From Amphritea opalescens (lineage in GTDB: Bacteria > Pseudomonadota > Gammaproteobacteria > Pseudomonadales > Balneatricaceae), in assembly GCF_003957515.1 (NCBI RefSeq), contig NZ_RQXW01000004.1, forward strand, positions 1 to 64,000: a DNA stretch of 64,000 nucleotides, written 5' to 3'. Below are positions 19,995 through 31,624 of this stretch, in pieces. Every line of letters begins with the position of its first letter. Position 1 is the first letter of the stretch. Under the pieces are notes generated by a model. That model made no database searches and was not told the origin of the DNA. It saw only the letters and a program-made list of their open reading frames with translations. The position numbers and the translations under genes are program-made.

Positions 19995-21175
19995 TAGCGT
20001 GCCTCCCGTGTAGTCGTTTGCTGACGCTGACGTAATTGATCGATAACCTGATCAGTCACATCCTGTAATTCAGAGCTGTTCAACCGTCCACTTGTCGATC
20101 CAGTTGATGTCCGAGGACGACTCTCTACCAGCTTATCCAGCGGCAGATACATCATATTATTACCGCCCTCAACATCAATCAGCACCTTAGAGTTTTTCGA
20201 TAACACCTCTTCCATTGCATCAAGATAAAGACGCTCGCGGGTTACCTCAGGCGCTTTCTGATATTCGGTCAGCAATGACGTGAAACGCTGAGCATCACCT
20301 TTCGCCTGCGCCACTACTCGCTCACGATAACCATTTGCCTCTTCCTTCATACGCTGAGCAATACCTCGCGCTTCAGGGACAATACCATTACGGTACGATT
20401 CGGACTGGTTGATCGAACGCTGCTCATCTTCACGTGCTTTGATAACATCATCAAACGCATCCTGAACCTGAGACGGCGCCTTAGCTTCTTTAATGTTGAT
20501 CTGAGTAATACGCAAACCGGTCTGATAGTCATCCATGAAACCCTGCAAACGCAGTTTCACATCGCTACCTAATACCTCACGACCAGCCGTCAGAATTGAG
20601 TTCATCTCAGATGAACCAACGGTATGCCGCAAAGCCGATTCAGAAGCATTACGCAAACTGGCATTAGGATCACGAACCTTCAAGGCATAATTAACCGGAT
20701 CAGAGATAACGTATTGAACGGTCATGCTGACATCAACGATATTCTCATCTTCAGTCAACATCAGCGAGCGGTGCTCATAAGCACTTACACGCGTCACATT
20801 CGTAGTGATCACTTCATCGATCATGGGCGGGTTCCATTGCAGACCAGGCATCACGGTTTCGTGATATTTACCTAGTCGCAGTACAACACCACGCTCCTGC
20901 TGATCGACGGTGTAAAAACCCATCGCAGCCCAACCCACGAGTATGACGACAACCACTACGGCCAAGAAACCAGCAGAGGACCCATTAGAACCGGAGCCTC
21001 CTGTGCCTTTATTGCCACCTTTACCAAAGATGCCGTTCAGTTTTTCCTGCAGTTTTTGCAATGCTTCATCGAGATCAGGTGGCCCCTGATCTTTTTTACC
21101 ACCGCCACGACGATCACCGCCGTTATTCCAGGGGTCCTGATTATTGCCGTTACCACCAGGCTCATTCCAAGCCAT
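19994..21175 (-). CDS. hflK: HflK, modulator of FtsH protease
   Basis: Partner of HflC in the HflKC-FtsH complex. The 393-residue protein has a Gly/Asn/Asp-rich cytoplasmic N-terminus (G-G-N-G-N-N-Q-D-P-W-N-N-G-G), one transmembrane segment at about 72-92, the band-7 domain (D-Q-Q-E-R-G-V-V-L-R-L-G-K-Y) and a coiled coil. It lies between hflX and hflC. Confidence 0.97.
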   Translation of the reverse strand: MAWNEPGGNGNNQDPWNNGGDRRGGGKKDQGPPDLDEALQKLQEKLNGIFGKGGNKGTGGSGSNGSSAGFLAVVVVVILVGWAAMGFYTVDQQERGVVLRLGKYHETVMPGLQWNPPMIDEVITTNVTRVSAYEHRSLMLTEDENIVDVSMTVQYVISDPVNYALKVRDPNASLRNASESALRHTVGSSEMNSILTAGREVLGSDVKLRLQGFMDDYQTGLRITQINIKEAKAPSQVQDAFDDVIKAREDEQRSINQSESYRNGIVPEARGIAQRMKEEANGYRERVVAQAKGDAQRFTSLLTEYQKAPEVTRERLYLDAMEEVLSKNSKVLIDVEGGNNMMYLPLDKLVESRPRTSTGSTSGRLNSSELQDVTDQVIDQLRQRQQTTTREAR

Positions 21176-21230
21176 ACTGTACTCCGTTATTGAACTTTGA
21201 AACCATTAAAAAAATTGTAAGCAGCATACG

Positions 21231-22550
21231 CTAACTATGCAACCACTCGGGTTTGTTGACATTGTCACCAAGGTATCTTTCCGGCGCAATGTGCATACGA
21301 CTTAATAATTGCAGTAGATCTTTTTTCTGAATTCTAACTTCCAGATCAATCATCCCCTGCTCATCAACCACCTCATTAAGCACAGCCCCCTGAGCATAAA
21401 GTTGAGCTCGTAGCCCACCTTCCTCCGGCCGCAAACTTAGCTGCTGATGAAAAATATCATCGACGAGCAACTCAGTGATCGCCTCAAATAACAGCTCGAT
21501 ACCTTCGCCAGATACAGCGGATAGCCAGACACGTATCGGTTTACCTTCATCATTACGATCGATACGGGCCTCAGCCCTCTCGAGCATATCGATTTTGTTA
21601 TAAACCTCAAGTGTTAGTACTTCATCTGCGCCGATCTCTTTCAGTACGGTATGCACTTCATGCATATGCGACTGCCGATCTTCATCATAAGCATCGATCA
21701 CGTGCAACAACAACTCTGCTTCTGTTGTTTCTTGCAGAGTAGCACGGAATGCTTCAACAAGCTTATGCGGCAAGTGCCGAATAAAACCAACGGTATCCGC
21801 TAGAATCGCGGGCCCAACATCGGCTAAGTCGATCCTGCGTAAGGTTGGGTCTAGAGTAGCGAATAGCTGGTCGGCCGCATAGACCTCAGCGTCAGTGATA
21901 CGATTAAACAGCGTCGATTTACCCGCATTGGTATAACCCACCAAGGAGATCGTCGGTACTTCTGAGCGACTACGGGCTCGACGCCCCTGCTCGCGCTGCT
22001 TACGCACTTTTTCTAGTCGTTTGAGAATACTTTTAATTCTGGCTCGCAGCAGACGTCGGTCGGTTTCTAACTGGGTTTCACCCGGACCACGCAGGCCGAT
22101 ACCACCTTTCTGTCGTTCCAAGTGGGTCCAGCCGCGCACCAGACGCGTCGACATATGCTCCAACTGAGCCAATTCCACCTGAAGTTTACCTTCATGGGTA
22201 CGGGCACGCTGGGCAAAAATATCCAGAATCAATCCTGTACGATCGAGCACACGGCATTCGATAGCGCGCTCAATCTCACGTTCCTGACCGGGGCTTAGCG
22301 CATGATTAAAAATCACTAACTCAGCTTCGTGCAGGTGCACAAGATCTCTCAGCTCTTCTACCTTTCCAGAGCCAATGAATGTTTTGGGGTTGGGGAGACT
22401 GCGAGATCCGGTTAAAAACGCAACCGGATCTGCACCGGCGGATAGGGCGAGCTCTTCGAGCTCTTTTGGACTTTCGCGGTCCACCTCATCAGCCATATCG
22501 ATATGAACAAGAATGGCGCACTCGCCAGACTTAGGGCGCTCAAAGAACAA
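21231..22550 (-). CDS. hflX: Ribosome-associated GTPase HflX
   Basis: GTPase that splits stalled or heat-damaged 70S ribosomes. The 439-residue protein has the HflX N-domain (I-F-N-H-A-L-S-P-G-Q-E-R, G-I-G-L-R-G-P-G-E-T-Q-L-E-T-D) and a G domain with G-Y-T-N-A-G-K-S-T-L, D-T-V-G-F-I and N-K-I-D. The start codon is TTG: the N-terminus aligns with E. coli HflX from there and GAGG stands just upstream. It begins eight bases after hfq. Confidence 0.97.
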   Translation of the reverse strand: MFFERPKSGECAILVHIDMADEVDRESPKELEELALSAGADPVAFLTGSRSLPNPKTFIGSGKVEELRDLVHLHEAELVIFNHALSPGQEREIERAIECRVLDRTGLILDIFAQRARTHEGKLQVELAQLEHMSTRLVRGWTHLERQKGGIGLRGPGETQLETDRRLLRARIKSILKRLEKVRKQREQGRRARSRSEVPTISLVGYTNAGKSTLFNRITDAEVYAADQLFATLDPTLRRIDLADVGPAILADTVGFIRHLPHKLVEAFRATLQETTEAELLLHVIDAYDEDRQSHMHEVHTVLKEIGADEVLTLEVYNKIDMLERAEARIDRNDEGKPIRVWLSAVSGEGIELLFEAITELLVDDIFHQQLSLRPEEGGLRAQLYAQGAVLNEVVDEQGMIDLEVRIQKKDLLQLLSRMHIAPERYLGDNVNKPEWLHS

Positions 22551-22558
22551 TGAAAACC

Positions 22559-23873
<1,315 letters not shown>

Positions 23874-23874
23874 T

Positions 23875-25767
23875 TTACTGCCCCCGCATAAATAAGCTAT
23901 CGAGATCCGTCATCGACATCTGCGTCCACGTTGGCCGGCCATGGTTACACTGACCGCTACGCTCGGTGCGCTCCATATCCCTTAACAACGCATTCATCTC
24001 TGGAATAGTCAGTTGTCGATTCGCTCTGACAGAGCCATGACATGCCATCGTGGCCAGCAACTCATTGGTATGCTCTTGAATTTTTTGACTGGTACCAAAG
24101 ATCACCATATCCCCTAATACATCGAGAATAAGCTTGCTGATATCGGCGCTAGCCAATGCCACAGGCACCTGCCGGATGACTATCGTTTCCTCGCCCATGC
24201 GCGCAATTTCGATGCCCAACTTAGAAAACACTTCGGCGTGCTCTTCCGCACAATCGGCTTCCATGGAACTCACTGCCATGCTCACCGGCACTAGCAAAGG
24301 CTGACTACGCACGCCTTCCGCTTCATAGGCCAGTTTCATACGTTCATACACCACCCGCTCATGGGCTGCATGCATATCCACAACCACCAAGCCCGCATCA
24401 TTCTGCGCCAACACAAAAATACCGTGCAGCTGTGCAATCGCATACCCTAATGGGGGACATTCACTGCTATCGGTTTCAGCCATCGCATCTAAAGCGGTAT
24501 CAACCACTCCGTTCTGTGGATGTAGCGCGCCATAGCCAGCAATCTGATCTCTCACCTGCCCCGCACTCGGACGATCCCCAACATAACGACTGGACGGCGC
24601 AAAACCGGCCCCAGCCATACCTGTAGCAGTCCCCTGCAATTGGTGCAGCGGCATCCGGCTCTGCTCAAAATGCTGCCCACTCGCCGCTTGGCCCGGCACC
24701 GCACTCAGTAATGTTGAAGCCGCCGCGCCCGAAATAGCGGGTTCGCTGCCCTGCTCTGGGCGAATATCGGCAATCACCCGATGAGTCGTGCGGAAAATAA
24801 AATCATGCACCAATCGGGTTTCACGAAAACGCACTTCATGCTTAGTGGGGTGTACATTCACATCCACCAGTTTAGGGTCTAATTCCATATACAGCACATA
24901 CGCAGGATGTCGCCCGTGATAGAGCACATCTTGATAGGCCTGCCGTAATGCATGCGCCACCACTTTATCGCGAATAATCCGGCCATTAACAAAGAAATAC
25001 TGCAGATCAGCCTGACTTCGAGAAAAGGTTGGTAACGCAACCCAACCCCATAACCTAAGTCCTGAGGCTTCAGCACTCACATCCACCTTCATCGCATTTT
25101 CAATGAAAGCCGGTGACAACAGCGTCGATATACGGCGCTCTTGTTCGGTCTCACTGATCGCAGGACGTAATTGATGAATCACTTTCTGGTTGTGACGCAG
25201 CGTAAACCCCACATCAAACCGACTCAGCGCCAGTCGTTTGACCACCTCTTCAAGGTGTTTAAATTCAGTTTTTTCGGTTTTGAGAAATTTACGGCGCGCA
25301 GGGGTATTAAAAAACAGATCCCGTACTTCAACGGTGGAGCCCTGAGGGTGGGCGGCCGGCGACACTTCAGCGGTCATATCCCGCCCTTCGGTTTGCACCT
25401 GCCAACCGGCATCCTGATCGGCCGTCCGCGAGGTCAATGTTAGACGAGAGACCGAACTGATGGAGGCGAGGGCTTCCCCCCGAAAACCGAGGCTTTCAAC
25501 CGCCTCAAGATCATCTAAATTGAGTATTTTACTGGTCGCATGACGGCTAAGCGCCAACGCTAGATCATCTTTCTCAATGCCTCGGCCATCATCTCGTAGC
25601 CGAATCAGCTTTACGCCGCCCTGCTCAATATCCAGCTCAATTCGGCTAGCCCCAGCATCTAAGCTGTTCTCCAAGATCTCTTTAACTACAGAAGCGGGTC
25701 GTTCAACCACTTCTCCGGCGGCGATCTGGTTCGCCAGCCGAGGGGTCAGCAGGTGTATTCGGGACAT
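23875..25767 (-). CDS. mutL: DNA mismatch repair protein MutL, endonuclease type
   Basis: Mismatch repair ATPase that couples MutS to strand cleavage. The 630-residue protein has the GHKL ATPase motifs (E-N-S-L-D-A-G-A near 33-40, D-D-G-R-G-I, G-F-R-G-E-A-L), a variable linker (about 335-435) and a C-terminal dimer domain. That domain carries the metal-binding endonuclease motif D464-M-H-A-x2-E-x4-E475 and A-C-H-G-S-V-R-A and C-N-H-G-R-P. E. coli-type MutL lacks this motif. It follows the amidase gene by 22 bases. Confidence 0.97.
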   Translation of the reverse strand: MSRIHLLTPRLANQIAAGEVVERPASVVKEILENSLDAGASRIELDIEQGGVKLIRLRDDGRGIEKDDLALALSRHATSKILNLDDLEAVESLGFRGEALASISSVSRLTLTSRTADQDAGWQVQTEGRDMTAEVSPAAHPQGSTVEVRDLFFNTPARRKFLKTEKTEFKHLEEVVKRLALSRFDVGFTLRHNQKVIHQLRPAISETEQERRISTLLSPAFIENAMKVDVSAEASGLRLWGWVALPTFSRSQADLQYFFVNGRIIRDKVVAHALRQAYQDVLYHGRHPAYVLYMELDPKLVDVNVHPTKHEVRFRETRLVHDFIFRTTHRVIADIRPEQGSEPAISGAAASTLLSAVPGQAASGQHFEQSRMPLHQLQGTATGMAGAGFAPSSRYVGDRPSAGQVRDQIAGYGALHPQNGVVDTALDAMAETDSSECPPLGYAIAQLHGIFVLAQNDAGLVVVDMHAAHERVVYERMKLAYEAEGVRSQPLLVPVSMAVSSMEADCAEEHAEVFSKLGIEIARMGEETIVIRQVPVALASADISKLILDVLGDMVIFGTSQKIQEHTNELLATMACHGSVRANRQLTIPEMNALLRDMERTERSGQCNHGRPTWTQMSMTDLDSLFMRGQ

Positions 25768-25789
25768 ATCACAGGTTACATCTAATGGA

Positions 25790-27157
25790 TTAACTGGCGG
25801 GAATCTTGAGCACCTGACCGATCATAATATGGTCAGCGCTACGTAGCCCATTTGCCTTACGTAAAGCAGCCAACGATACACCGTTCCTGCTGGCAATAAC
25901 AGAGAGGGTATCCCCCCTCACAACCTTGTAGCTGAACGGGGTCGTTTTTTGAGTACCGCCCTCTTTTTGCCACGCCAACCAAGTCTGCGCTGGAGGCTTG
26001 GCGGTAAAATGCGCTTTGATCCCCGAAAAAATAGCCTGCGCCATTTTACGCTGATAAGCTTTTGACTTTAACTTCGCGGCCTCATCGTGGTTGGTAATAA
26101 AGCCGGTTTCAACCAGAATGGAAGGGATATCCGGCGATTTCAACACCACAAATCCCGCCTGCTCAACCTGTTTTTTATGCATTTTAGCGAACTTGCTCAT
26201 ATTACGATGGATACTATTCGCTATATCTCGGCTATCACTGCGGCTCGCGGTCATCGACATATCTAGCAACACCTTCGCCAATACATCATCTTTATCTTCT
26301 AAGCTGACACTACCCACACCACCAATCAAATCAGCACTGTTCTCTTTTTGCGCTAACCAGCGGCCCATCTCACTACTGGCGCCACGGGGCGACAGCACCC
26401 ATACAGATGCGCCTCTAGCCCGATGGTCGCGAAAGCCATCCGCATGAATCGATACAAACATATCCGCATTCATCTTCCGCGCCCGCTGAGTACGGCTGCG
26501 TAAACTAATATAGTAATCGCCATCGCGGGTTAACTTCGGCTGAAAGCCCCGCTCCTTCGCCAGCAAGGCTTTCAGTTCCCGTGCAATTCCCAGTACAACG
26601 GTTTTCTCTTTCACCCGCCCCGGCCCAATCGCACCAGGGTCTTCGCCACCATGGCCGGCATCAACAGCAATAATAATATCTCGCCGAGCGGAAGGGTCGT
26701 TAACCGACGCCACCGCTGTTTTCGGCGGCGCTTCCGCCATATCGCGGTAAAGATCGACCACCAGCCGATCGCCATATTGATCATTCGGCTTGAGGGCAAA
26801 ACTTTTCGGTTTTACATGCTCTTTAAGCTCCAGCACGATACGCAAATCTTTGCCGCCGTTACGGGAACCCGAGCGCATCAAGGCGATAGGACTACTGGCT
26901 AAATCAACCCCTTGCAGGTCAGACACCAACTTAGTATTAGCGAGATCTAAGACAATCCGGTCAGGTTTTTTCAGGGTGAATAATTTATGCTGTGCCGCTG
27001 CCGAAAGGTCGAATACCAGCCGTGCATGATCCGGCGCAATCCATACCCGCACATTATGAACCTCAGCACCTAAAGCGCTGACAGCACTCAACCCGCCGCT
27101 CAATAGCAGCACAACTAGGCTCAATCGCTGAATCATTCTATTTATTCTACCGCTCAT
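25790..27157 (-). CDS. amiB: N-acetylmuramoyl-L-alanine amidase (AmiB type, LysM)
   Basis: Zinc amidase that removes stem peptides from septal peptidoglycan during daughter-cell separation. The 455-residue protein has a signal peptide (cleavage near 30), an AMIN domain (about 34-135), an Amidase_3 catalytic domain ([11 protein letters not shown] at 166-176, then S-I-H-A-D and V-E-T-G-F-I) and one C-terminal LysM (about 408-453). It lies between tsaE and mutL, as in E. coli amiB. E. coli AmiB also ends in LysM. Confidence 0.95.
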   Translation of the reverse strand: MSGRINRMIQRLSLVVLLLSGGLSAVSALGAEVHNVRVWIAPDHARLVFDLSAAAQHKLFTLKKPDRIVLDLANTKLVSDLQGVDLASSPIALMRSGSRNGGKDLRIVLELKEHVKPKSFALKPNDQYGDRLVVDLYRDMAEAPPKTAVASVNDPSARRDIIIAVDAGHGGEDPGAIGPGRVKEKTVVLGIARELKALLAKERGFQPKLTRDGDYYISLRSRTQRARKMNADMFVSIHADGFRDHRARGASVWVLSPRGASSEMGRWLAQKENSADLIGGVGSVSLEDKDDVLAKVLLDMSMTASRSDSRDIANSIHRNMSKFAKMHKKQVEQAGFVVLKSPDIPSILVETGFITNHDEAAKLKSKAYQRKMAQAIFSGIKAHFTAKPPAQTWLAWQKEGGTQKTTPFSYKVVRGDTLSVIASRNGVSLAALRKANGLRSADHIMIGQVLKIPAS

Positions 27158-27201
27158 ACAACCCGTATTCCCCCAACAGCTACACCTTTATCGTTTACCC
27201 A

Positions 27202-27696
27202 CTAAACAGTACAACTCTTTAGCTTATCGGCCAGTTGCCGGCCTTTTTCAGTTTGAGCCTGCCAAGTAATCCGCCGACCTCGCTGTTCGACGTTAATCGT
27301 TAACAGCAAGTCCGCCACTGGCAAGATGCCTTCACCCCGTTCAGGCCACTCTATCAGACAGATGCTCTGATCGGTAAAATAGTCGCGAATCCCGAGATAT
27401 TCGAGTTCTTCAGGGTCGCCTAAACGGTAGAGATCAAAGTGAAACACCGTTAACGCCTCTAATTCATAAGGCTCAACCAGTGTATAGGTTGGACTCTTAA
27501 CGGAACCTTGATGACCAAACCCTTGTAAGACACCACGACTCAACGTTGTTTTACCCATACCTAGATCACCGTTAAGGAAGATGACTTCCCCGCCGCTAAT
27601 CGCCTGAGCCAACTGCTGACCAAATCCTACCATCGCGGCTTCATCAGCCACGAACACACTGCTATCAGATTCTTGCGGCACGCTGTTATTCCTCAT
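27202..27696 (-). CDS. tsaE: tRNA threonylcarbamoyladenosine synthesis ATPase TsaE
   Basis: ATPase that drives the TsaB-TsaD cycle of t6A37 synthesis. The 164-residue protein has the Walker A N-G-D-L-G-M-G-K-T-T-L and the family motifs S-P-T-Y-T-L-V-E-P-Y, F-H-F-D-L-Y-R-L and I-E-W-P-E-R-G. It overlaps the nnr stop by four bases (ATGA) and precedes amiB. Confidence 0.96.
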   Translation of the reverse strand: MRNNSVPQESDSSVFVADEAAMVGFGQQLAQAISGGEVIFLNGDLGMGKTTLSRGVLQGFGHQGSVKSPTYTLVEPYELEALTVFHFDLYRLGDPEELEYLGIRDYFTDQSICLIEWPERGEGILPVADLLLTINVEQRGRRITWQAQTEKGRQLADKLKSCTV

Positions 27697-29195
27697 AAAC
27701 CATTCACTAACAGACGCAATTGTGCCAATAGATCAGTCGCTTGCATACCTCGGCTACCATATTGCTTCGCACTGCGATCGGCTGCCGCCCCATGCAACCA
27801 AGCCCCCAAGCGAGCAGCATCCGCAGCAGACAAGCCCTGCGCCATCAACGCACCAATCACGCCACTGAGCACATCGCCCATTCCTCCGGTCGCCATCCCC
27901 GGATTACCGGTAGGATTAAGATGCAACGCATCCCCATCAAAACTGAGGCTGCCTGGGCCTTTCAACAAGGCCACCCCGCCAAAAGCGGACTGTAACGCAA
28001 CAATCGCAGCAAATCGATCCGCTTGTAGCGCCTCAACCGAGCAGTCCAGCAATCGAGCGGCCTCTCCCGGATGCGGTGTAATCACCCAATGCTCTCCATC
28101 TAACTGACCAAACGCCCGCCGCCGATGCAACAGATTTAACCCATCAGCATCCAACACTAGAGGTTTACCGCTCTTCAGTGCGACCATCAGCAGCTGCTCA
28201 CCCCAAGCGCTTTGCCCCAAACCAGGCCCCAACACCAGCACCGTCGCGCGCTCAAGCAAAGGATTAAGTTCAGCGCCAGAGCGAACCCCTACGGCCATCG
28301 CTTCAGGGTAGCGACTGAGCAGGGCACTTAGGTGTTCTTCTCGCGTCGCTACCGTCACCAACCCCGCACCACAACGACCGGCCGCCTGTGCCGCCATAAT
28401 AACCGCACCACCCATACCTACATCGCCACCGATCACTAAAACATGACCACAGCGACCTTTATGGGCCGCTTTAGGGCGAGGAGGCAACAAATGGCTGACA
28501 TCATCCGCACCCGTGATAAACCCCGAAACCTCTACCGCTTCATAGACATCATCACTCACGCGCAGGTCATCGAAGAGTAGCTCGCCGGTATATTCAGGTC
28601 CTTGATGGGTCAACAACCCCCGCTTAACACCGATAAAGGTTACCGTCAGGTCGGCTCGTACCGCAATGCCTTGCACCGCACCGGTATCACTGCATAGCCC
28701 AGAGGGGATATCCAAAGCCACGACCGGAAGACCCGCATGATTGATCTGTTTAATCGCCGTTTTAAAAGGATCACGCACCGCACCGCTGATACCCGTACCC
28801 AACAAAGCATCAACAATCAGCTCACCGGTAAAAGTTTGTCCTCGATAAGGCTCGCTAGACACTCCTTCATTCTGCAACCATGTCCAAGCTTCTTGCGCCT
28901 CACCGGATAACCGTTCGGCAAAATCATCACCGCCAACGCAAAGAAGCTGTACTGACATGCCTTGACGATGCGCCAACCCCGCCACGACGAAACCATCACC
29001 GCCGTTATTACCGCCGCCACAGAGTAGGGTTAATTTACGTACCTCAGGCCAGCGTTGCCGCAAGCGATCAAACGCCGCGTGACCGGCTCGTTGCATCAGT
29101 TTAAAACCGAGCACCCCTGAAGCGATCGCCATACGATCAAGAGCGCGGCTCTGTTGGGCTGTGTATAATGCTGTTGGCAGGCCTGAATGTGACAT
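27693..29195 (-). CDS. nnr: Bifunctional NAD(P)H-hydrate epimerase/dehydratase Nnr
   Basis: Repairs hydrated NAD(P)H: the N-terminal YjeF_N domain epimerises, and the C-terminal ribokinase-like domain dehydrates using ADP. I chose the ATG at 29195 (M-S-H-S-G-L-P-T-A-L-Y); the open 33-codon extension upstream overlaps the queG promoter region. About 500 residues remain. Motifs include G-G-G-N-N-G-G-D-G-F-V-V-A, K-A-A-H-K-G-R-C-G-H-V-L and N-P-G-M-A-T-G-G-M-G-D-V-L-S-G. It is divergent from queG and coupled to tsaE. Confidence 0.96.
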   Translation of the reverse strand: MSHSGLPTALYTAQQSRALDRMAIASGVLGFKLMQRAGHAAFDRLRQRWPEVRKLTLLCGGGNNGGDGFVVAGLAHRQGMSVQLLCVGGDDFAERLSGEAQEAWTWLQNEGVSSEPYRGQTFTGELIVDALLGTGISGAVRDPFKTAIKQINHAGLPVVALDIPSGLCSDTGAVQGIAVRADLTVTFIGVKRGLLTHQGPEYTGELLFDDLRVSDDVYEAVEVSGFITGADDVSHLLPPRPKAAHKGRCGHVLVIGGDVGMGGAVIMAAQAAGRCGAGLVTVATREEHLSALLSRYPEAMAVGVRSGAELNPLLERATVLVLGPGLGQSAWGEQLLMVALKSGKPLVLDADGLNLLHRRRAFGQLDGEHWVITPHPGEAARLLDCSVEALQADRFAAIVALQSAFGGVALLKGPGSLSFDGDALHLNPTGNPGMATGGMGDVLSGVIGALMAQGLSAADAARLGAWLHGAAADRSAKQYGSRGMQATDLLAQLRLLVNGL

Positions 29196-29254
29196 ACGGT
29201 ATTCTCTAAAAGTGCTTCTAACTTTTTCATTCCTAACTTTATTATATAGTGCCA

Positions 29255-30379
29255 ATGACTCAATACGACCCCGAAACACTGCAAAACCTAGCAATAAAGA
29301 TCAAAACAGAGGCTGCGGCCTTGGGTTTTCAGCAATGCGGCATTACCGATACAGATCTCAGCGCTGAAGAAGCCCCCCTAAAAGAGTGGCTCGATAAAGG
29401 CTATCACGGGGAGATGAGCTATCTAGAGAACAATATTGATAAACGCATTAACCCCGCCCTGTTGACCGAAGGCACTCAACGGATTATCTGTGTGCGCATG
29501 AACTGCCTGCCGCCCGATATCCAAACGCTTAAGATTCTTAAAAACCCAGACCAAGCCTACATCTCCCGCTACACCATGGGGCGTGATTATCACAAGATCA
29601 TGCGTAAAAAACTGACGCTACTGGGTAAAGCGATTGAGAAACTGATCGGTGAATTCGGCTACCGTCCTTTTGTGGATAGCGCCCCTGTACTGGAACGCCC
29701 CCTAGCCCGCAAGAGCGGCCTAGGTTGGCAGGGTAAACATACCCTGATCTTAAACCGAGAAGCGGGTTCCTGGTTTTTGCTCGGGGAGCTGTTTGTTGAT
29801 CTCCCTCTCCCCGTCGATCCCCCTTATACCGAGGAACACTGCGGCCAGTGCCAAGCCTGCATCGATGTCTGCCCAACCCAAGCGATTGTCGCCCCCTACG
29901 AACTGGATGCCCGGCGCTGTATCTCTTATCTCACCATCGAGCTGAAAGGCGCTATTCCCGTTGAGTTCCGCCCACTGATCGGTAACCGAATCTTTGGTTG
30001 TGATGATTGCCAGCTGATCTGCCCGTGGAACCGATTTGCCAAACATAGCGAGGAAACCGACTTTACCCCGCGACATCAACTGGATCAGATCTCATTACTA
30101 GAACTACAAAGATGGGATGAAGCCACATTTCTCAAACGCACCGAAGGCTCGGCCATCCGGCGCACCGGCTTCAGCGGATGGCAACGCAATATCGCGGTCG
30201 CCCTCGGCAACAGCCGCGGCGGAGAGGCCGTTTTGAGTGCTTTACAGGGAATGATAGATGGAGATGATCCATTGGTGCGGGAACATGCACGCTGGGCCAT
30301 GGAGGCGCTTCAATCTACCTCCACAGACAATAGCACCCCTATTTTGCAACACCCCCGCGCAGCTAAGTTGCCGGACTAG
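29255..30379 (+). CDS. queG: Epoxyqueuosine reductase QueG
   Basis: Cobalamin and Fe-S dependent enzyme for the last step of queuosine synthesis at tRNA position 34. The product has about 374 residues, with two [4Fe-4S] motifs (C-G-Q-C-Q-A-C-I-D-V-C-P and C-D-D-C-Q-L-I-C-P-W-N) and a C-terminal HEAT-like segment. Start is ATG 29255 or GTG two codons upstream; neither has a clear ribosome site. It is divergent from nnr, as in E. coli. Confidence 0.96.
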   Translation: MTQYDPETLQNLAIKIKTEAAALGFQQCGITDTDLSAEEAPLKEWLDKGYHGEMSYLENNIDKRINPALLTEGTQRIICVRMNCLPPDIQTLKILKNPDQAYISRYTMGRDYHKIMRKKLTLLGKAIEKLIGEFGYRPFVDSAPVLERPLARKSGLGWQGKHTLILNREAGSWFLLGELFVDLPLPVDPPYTEEHCGQCQACIDVCPTQAIVAPYELDARRCISYLTIELKGAIPVEFRPLIGNRIFGCDDCQLICPWNRFAKHSEETDFTPRHQLDQISLLELQRWDEATFLKRTEGSAIRRTGFSGWQRNIAVALGNSRGGEAVLSALQGMIDGDDPLVREHARWAMEALQSTSTDNSTPILQHPRAAKLPD

Positions 30380-30423
30380 ACCGAACTAGAGACATTCAAC
30401 TAAAAAGGGTTAATTAAAAAGAC

Positions 30424-31416
30424 TTAACTGAAAAGACCGTTAACATCACAGCTTTCCCGCTTACCCAATTTAGCCTGATGGGTATGCAACCACTGGTCGC
30501 AAGCCTCTCGGCCGGCATCCTTCAGACCGATCAAAAACTGCTTACTATTATCATACATACTCATGCGACTGAGCCCATCCAATGAGTCATCACTTTCTAG
30601 CAGATGGCAACGCATGCCGTTGACTTTGCGTTCAGCCCAGCCCTGTCGCCAACGAGAGCCAGAACTGTATTGGCGAATATTACTCACCGCACGCATCTCT
30701 CGCATAAAGGTGCTTTGAAAACCGAGTTCAGTAACTCTTTCCGCAATCGCTTCAGCCGATACGGGTAAACTCTCCCGCTGTAACGATTGTAATAAAATAA
30801 TCAACACGTCATCCGCAACACACTCATAGATCAGGGGAAAGACCGCTGGATTACCCGAAAAGCCACCATCCCAGTAGTATGCACCATCAATTTCAATCGC
30901 TTTATGGATGTTCGGCAAACAAGCCGATGCCAGCAGACGGGGCAAATCTAACTCCCGCTCGTGAAACAGCTTCAATTTACCCGTCGCCACCTCTGTCGCG
31001 GCAATAAACAGCTTGAATGGACTATTTTGACGCAGCTTTTCAAAACACACCTGCTTTGCTAACAGATCTTCCAATGGATTAATATCCAGTAGATTCACAT
31101 CATACGGGGACAAATAACGCATCGCATGCAGCCAGAAACGTGTCACCGCACCTTCGACCTGCTCAGGTAAGCGAACCGAAAAATCACTTGCCGCCACCGC
31201 CAGCCAGAAGGATGCCAACTGCTGCTTCGCCCCTTCTCGCCCACCCTGACGCCAACCTTCCGCCATCATCACCGCATTCATCGCACCGGCACTGGTACCA
31301 CTGACACCCTCGAAATTGATCCAGGTTTCATCCAGTAGGCGGTCTAAGACCCCCCAAGTAAATGCTCCGTGAGCACCGCCACCTTGCAATGCAAGATTCA
31401 GAGATACTGACTTCAT
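30424..31416 (-). CDS. Patatin-like phospholipase family protein
   Basis: Predicted serine acyl hydrolase of the bacterial patatin/RssA type. The 330-residue protein has the oxyanion loop G-G-G-A-H-G-A-F (12-19), the nucleophile elbow G-T-S-A-G (Ser42) and the catalytic Asp in D-G-G (Asp183). No signal peptide is visible, so it is probably cytoplasmic. GAGGTGAATT precedes the start. A perfect 15-bp palindrome lies in its promoter region. The substrate is unknown: phospholipid or an intracellular polyester are both possible. Confidence 0.88.
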   Translation of the reverse strand: MKSVSLNLALQGGGAHGAFTWGVLDRLLDETWINFEGVSGTSAGAMNAVMMAEGWRQGGREGAKQQLASFWLAVAASDFSVRLPEQVEGAVTRFWLHAMRYLSPYDVNLLDINPLEDLLAKQVCFEKLRQNSPFKLFIAATEVATGKLKLFHERELDLPRLLASACLPNIHKAIEIDGAYYWDGGFSGNPAVFPLIYECVADDVLIILLQSLQRESLPVSAEAIAERVTELGFQSTFMREMRAVSNIRQYSSGSRWRQGWAERKVNGMRCHLLESDDSLDGLSRMSMYDNSKQFLIGLKDAGREACDQWLHTHQAKLGKRESCDVNGLFS

Positions 31417-31446
31417 AATTCACCTCAACGTTAGTATCGATATTTA

Positions 31447-31461
31447 TTGTGCGCTGCACAA
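31447..31461. promoter_or_regulatory. 15-bp palindrome in front of the patatin gene
   Basis: TTGTGC-GCT-GCACAA is a perfect dyad 31-45 bases before the patatin start. A further GCACAA half-site stands at 31468-31473, about one helical turn away. This looks like an operator. The TGC..GCA core resembles sites of polyhydroxyalkanoate regulators such as PhaR, which is only a suggestion. Confidence 0.5.
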
Positions 31462-31624
31462 AAAATAGCACAAAAATACCTCGCTAAGAATAAATACTCT
31501 ATGTTTAAACAGTTAAACTGGCCTGAAACGACTGTTGCAGACCGATAAAAAGCGGTATCAGAGGATGGTTTTTAAGCTCGATTAGCCTAAGGAGGACAGG
31601 CAATAGCGCTATGTTTAACAATTA

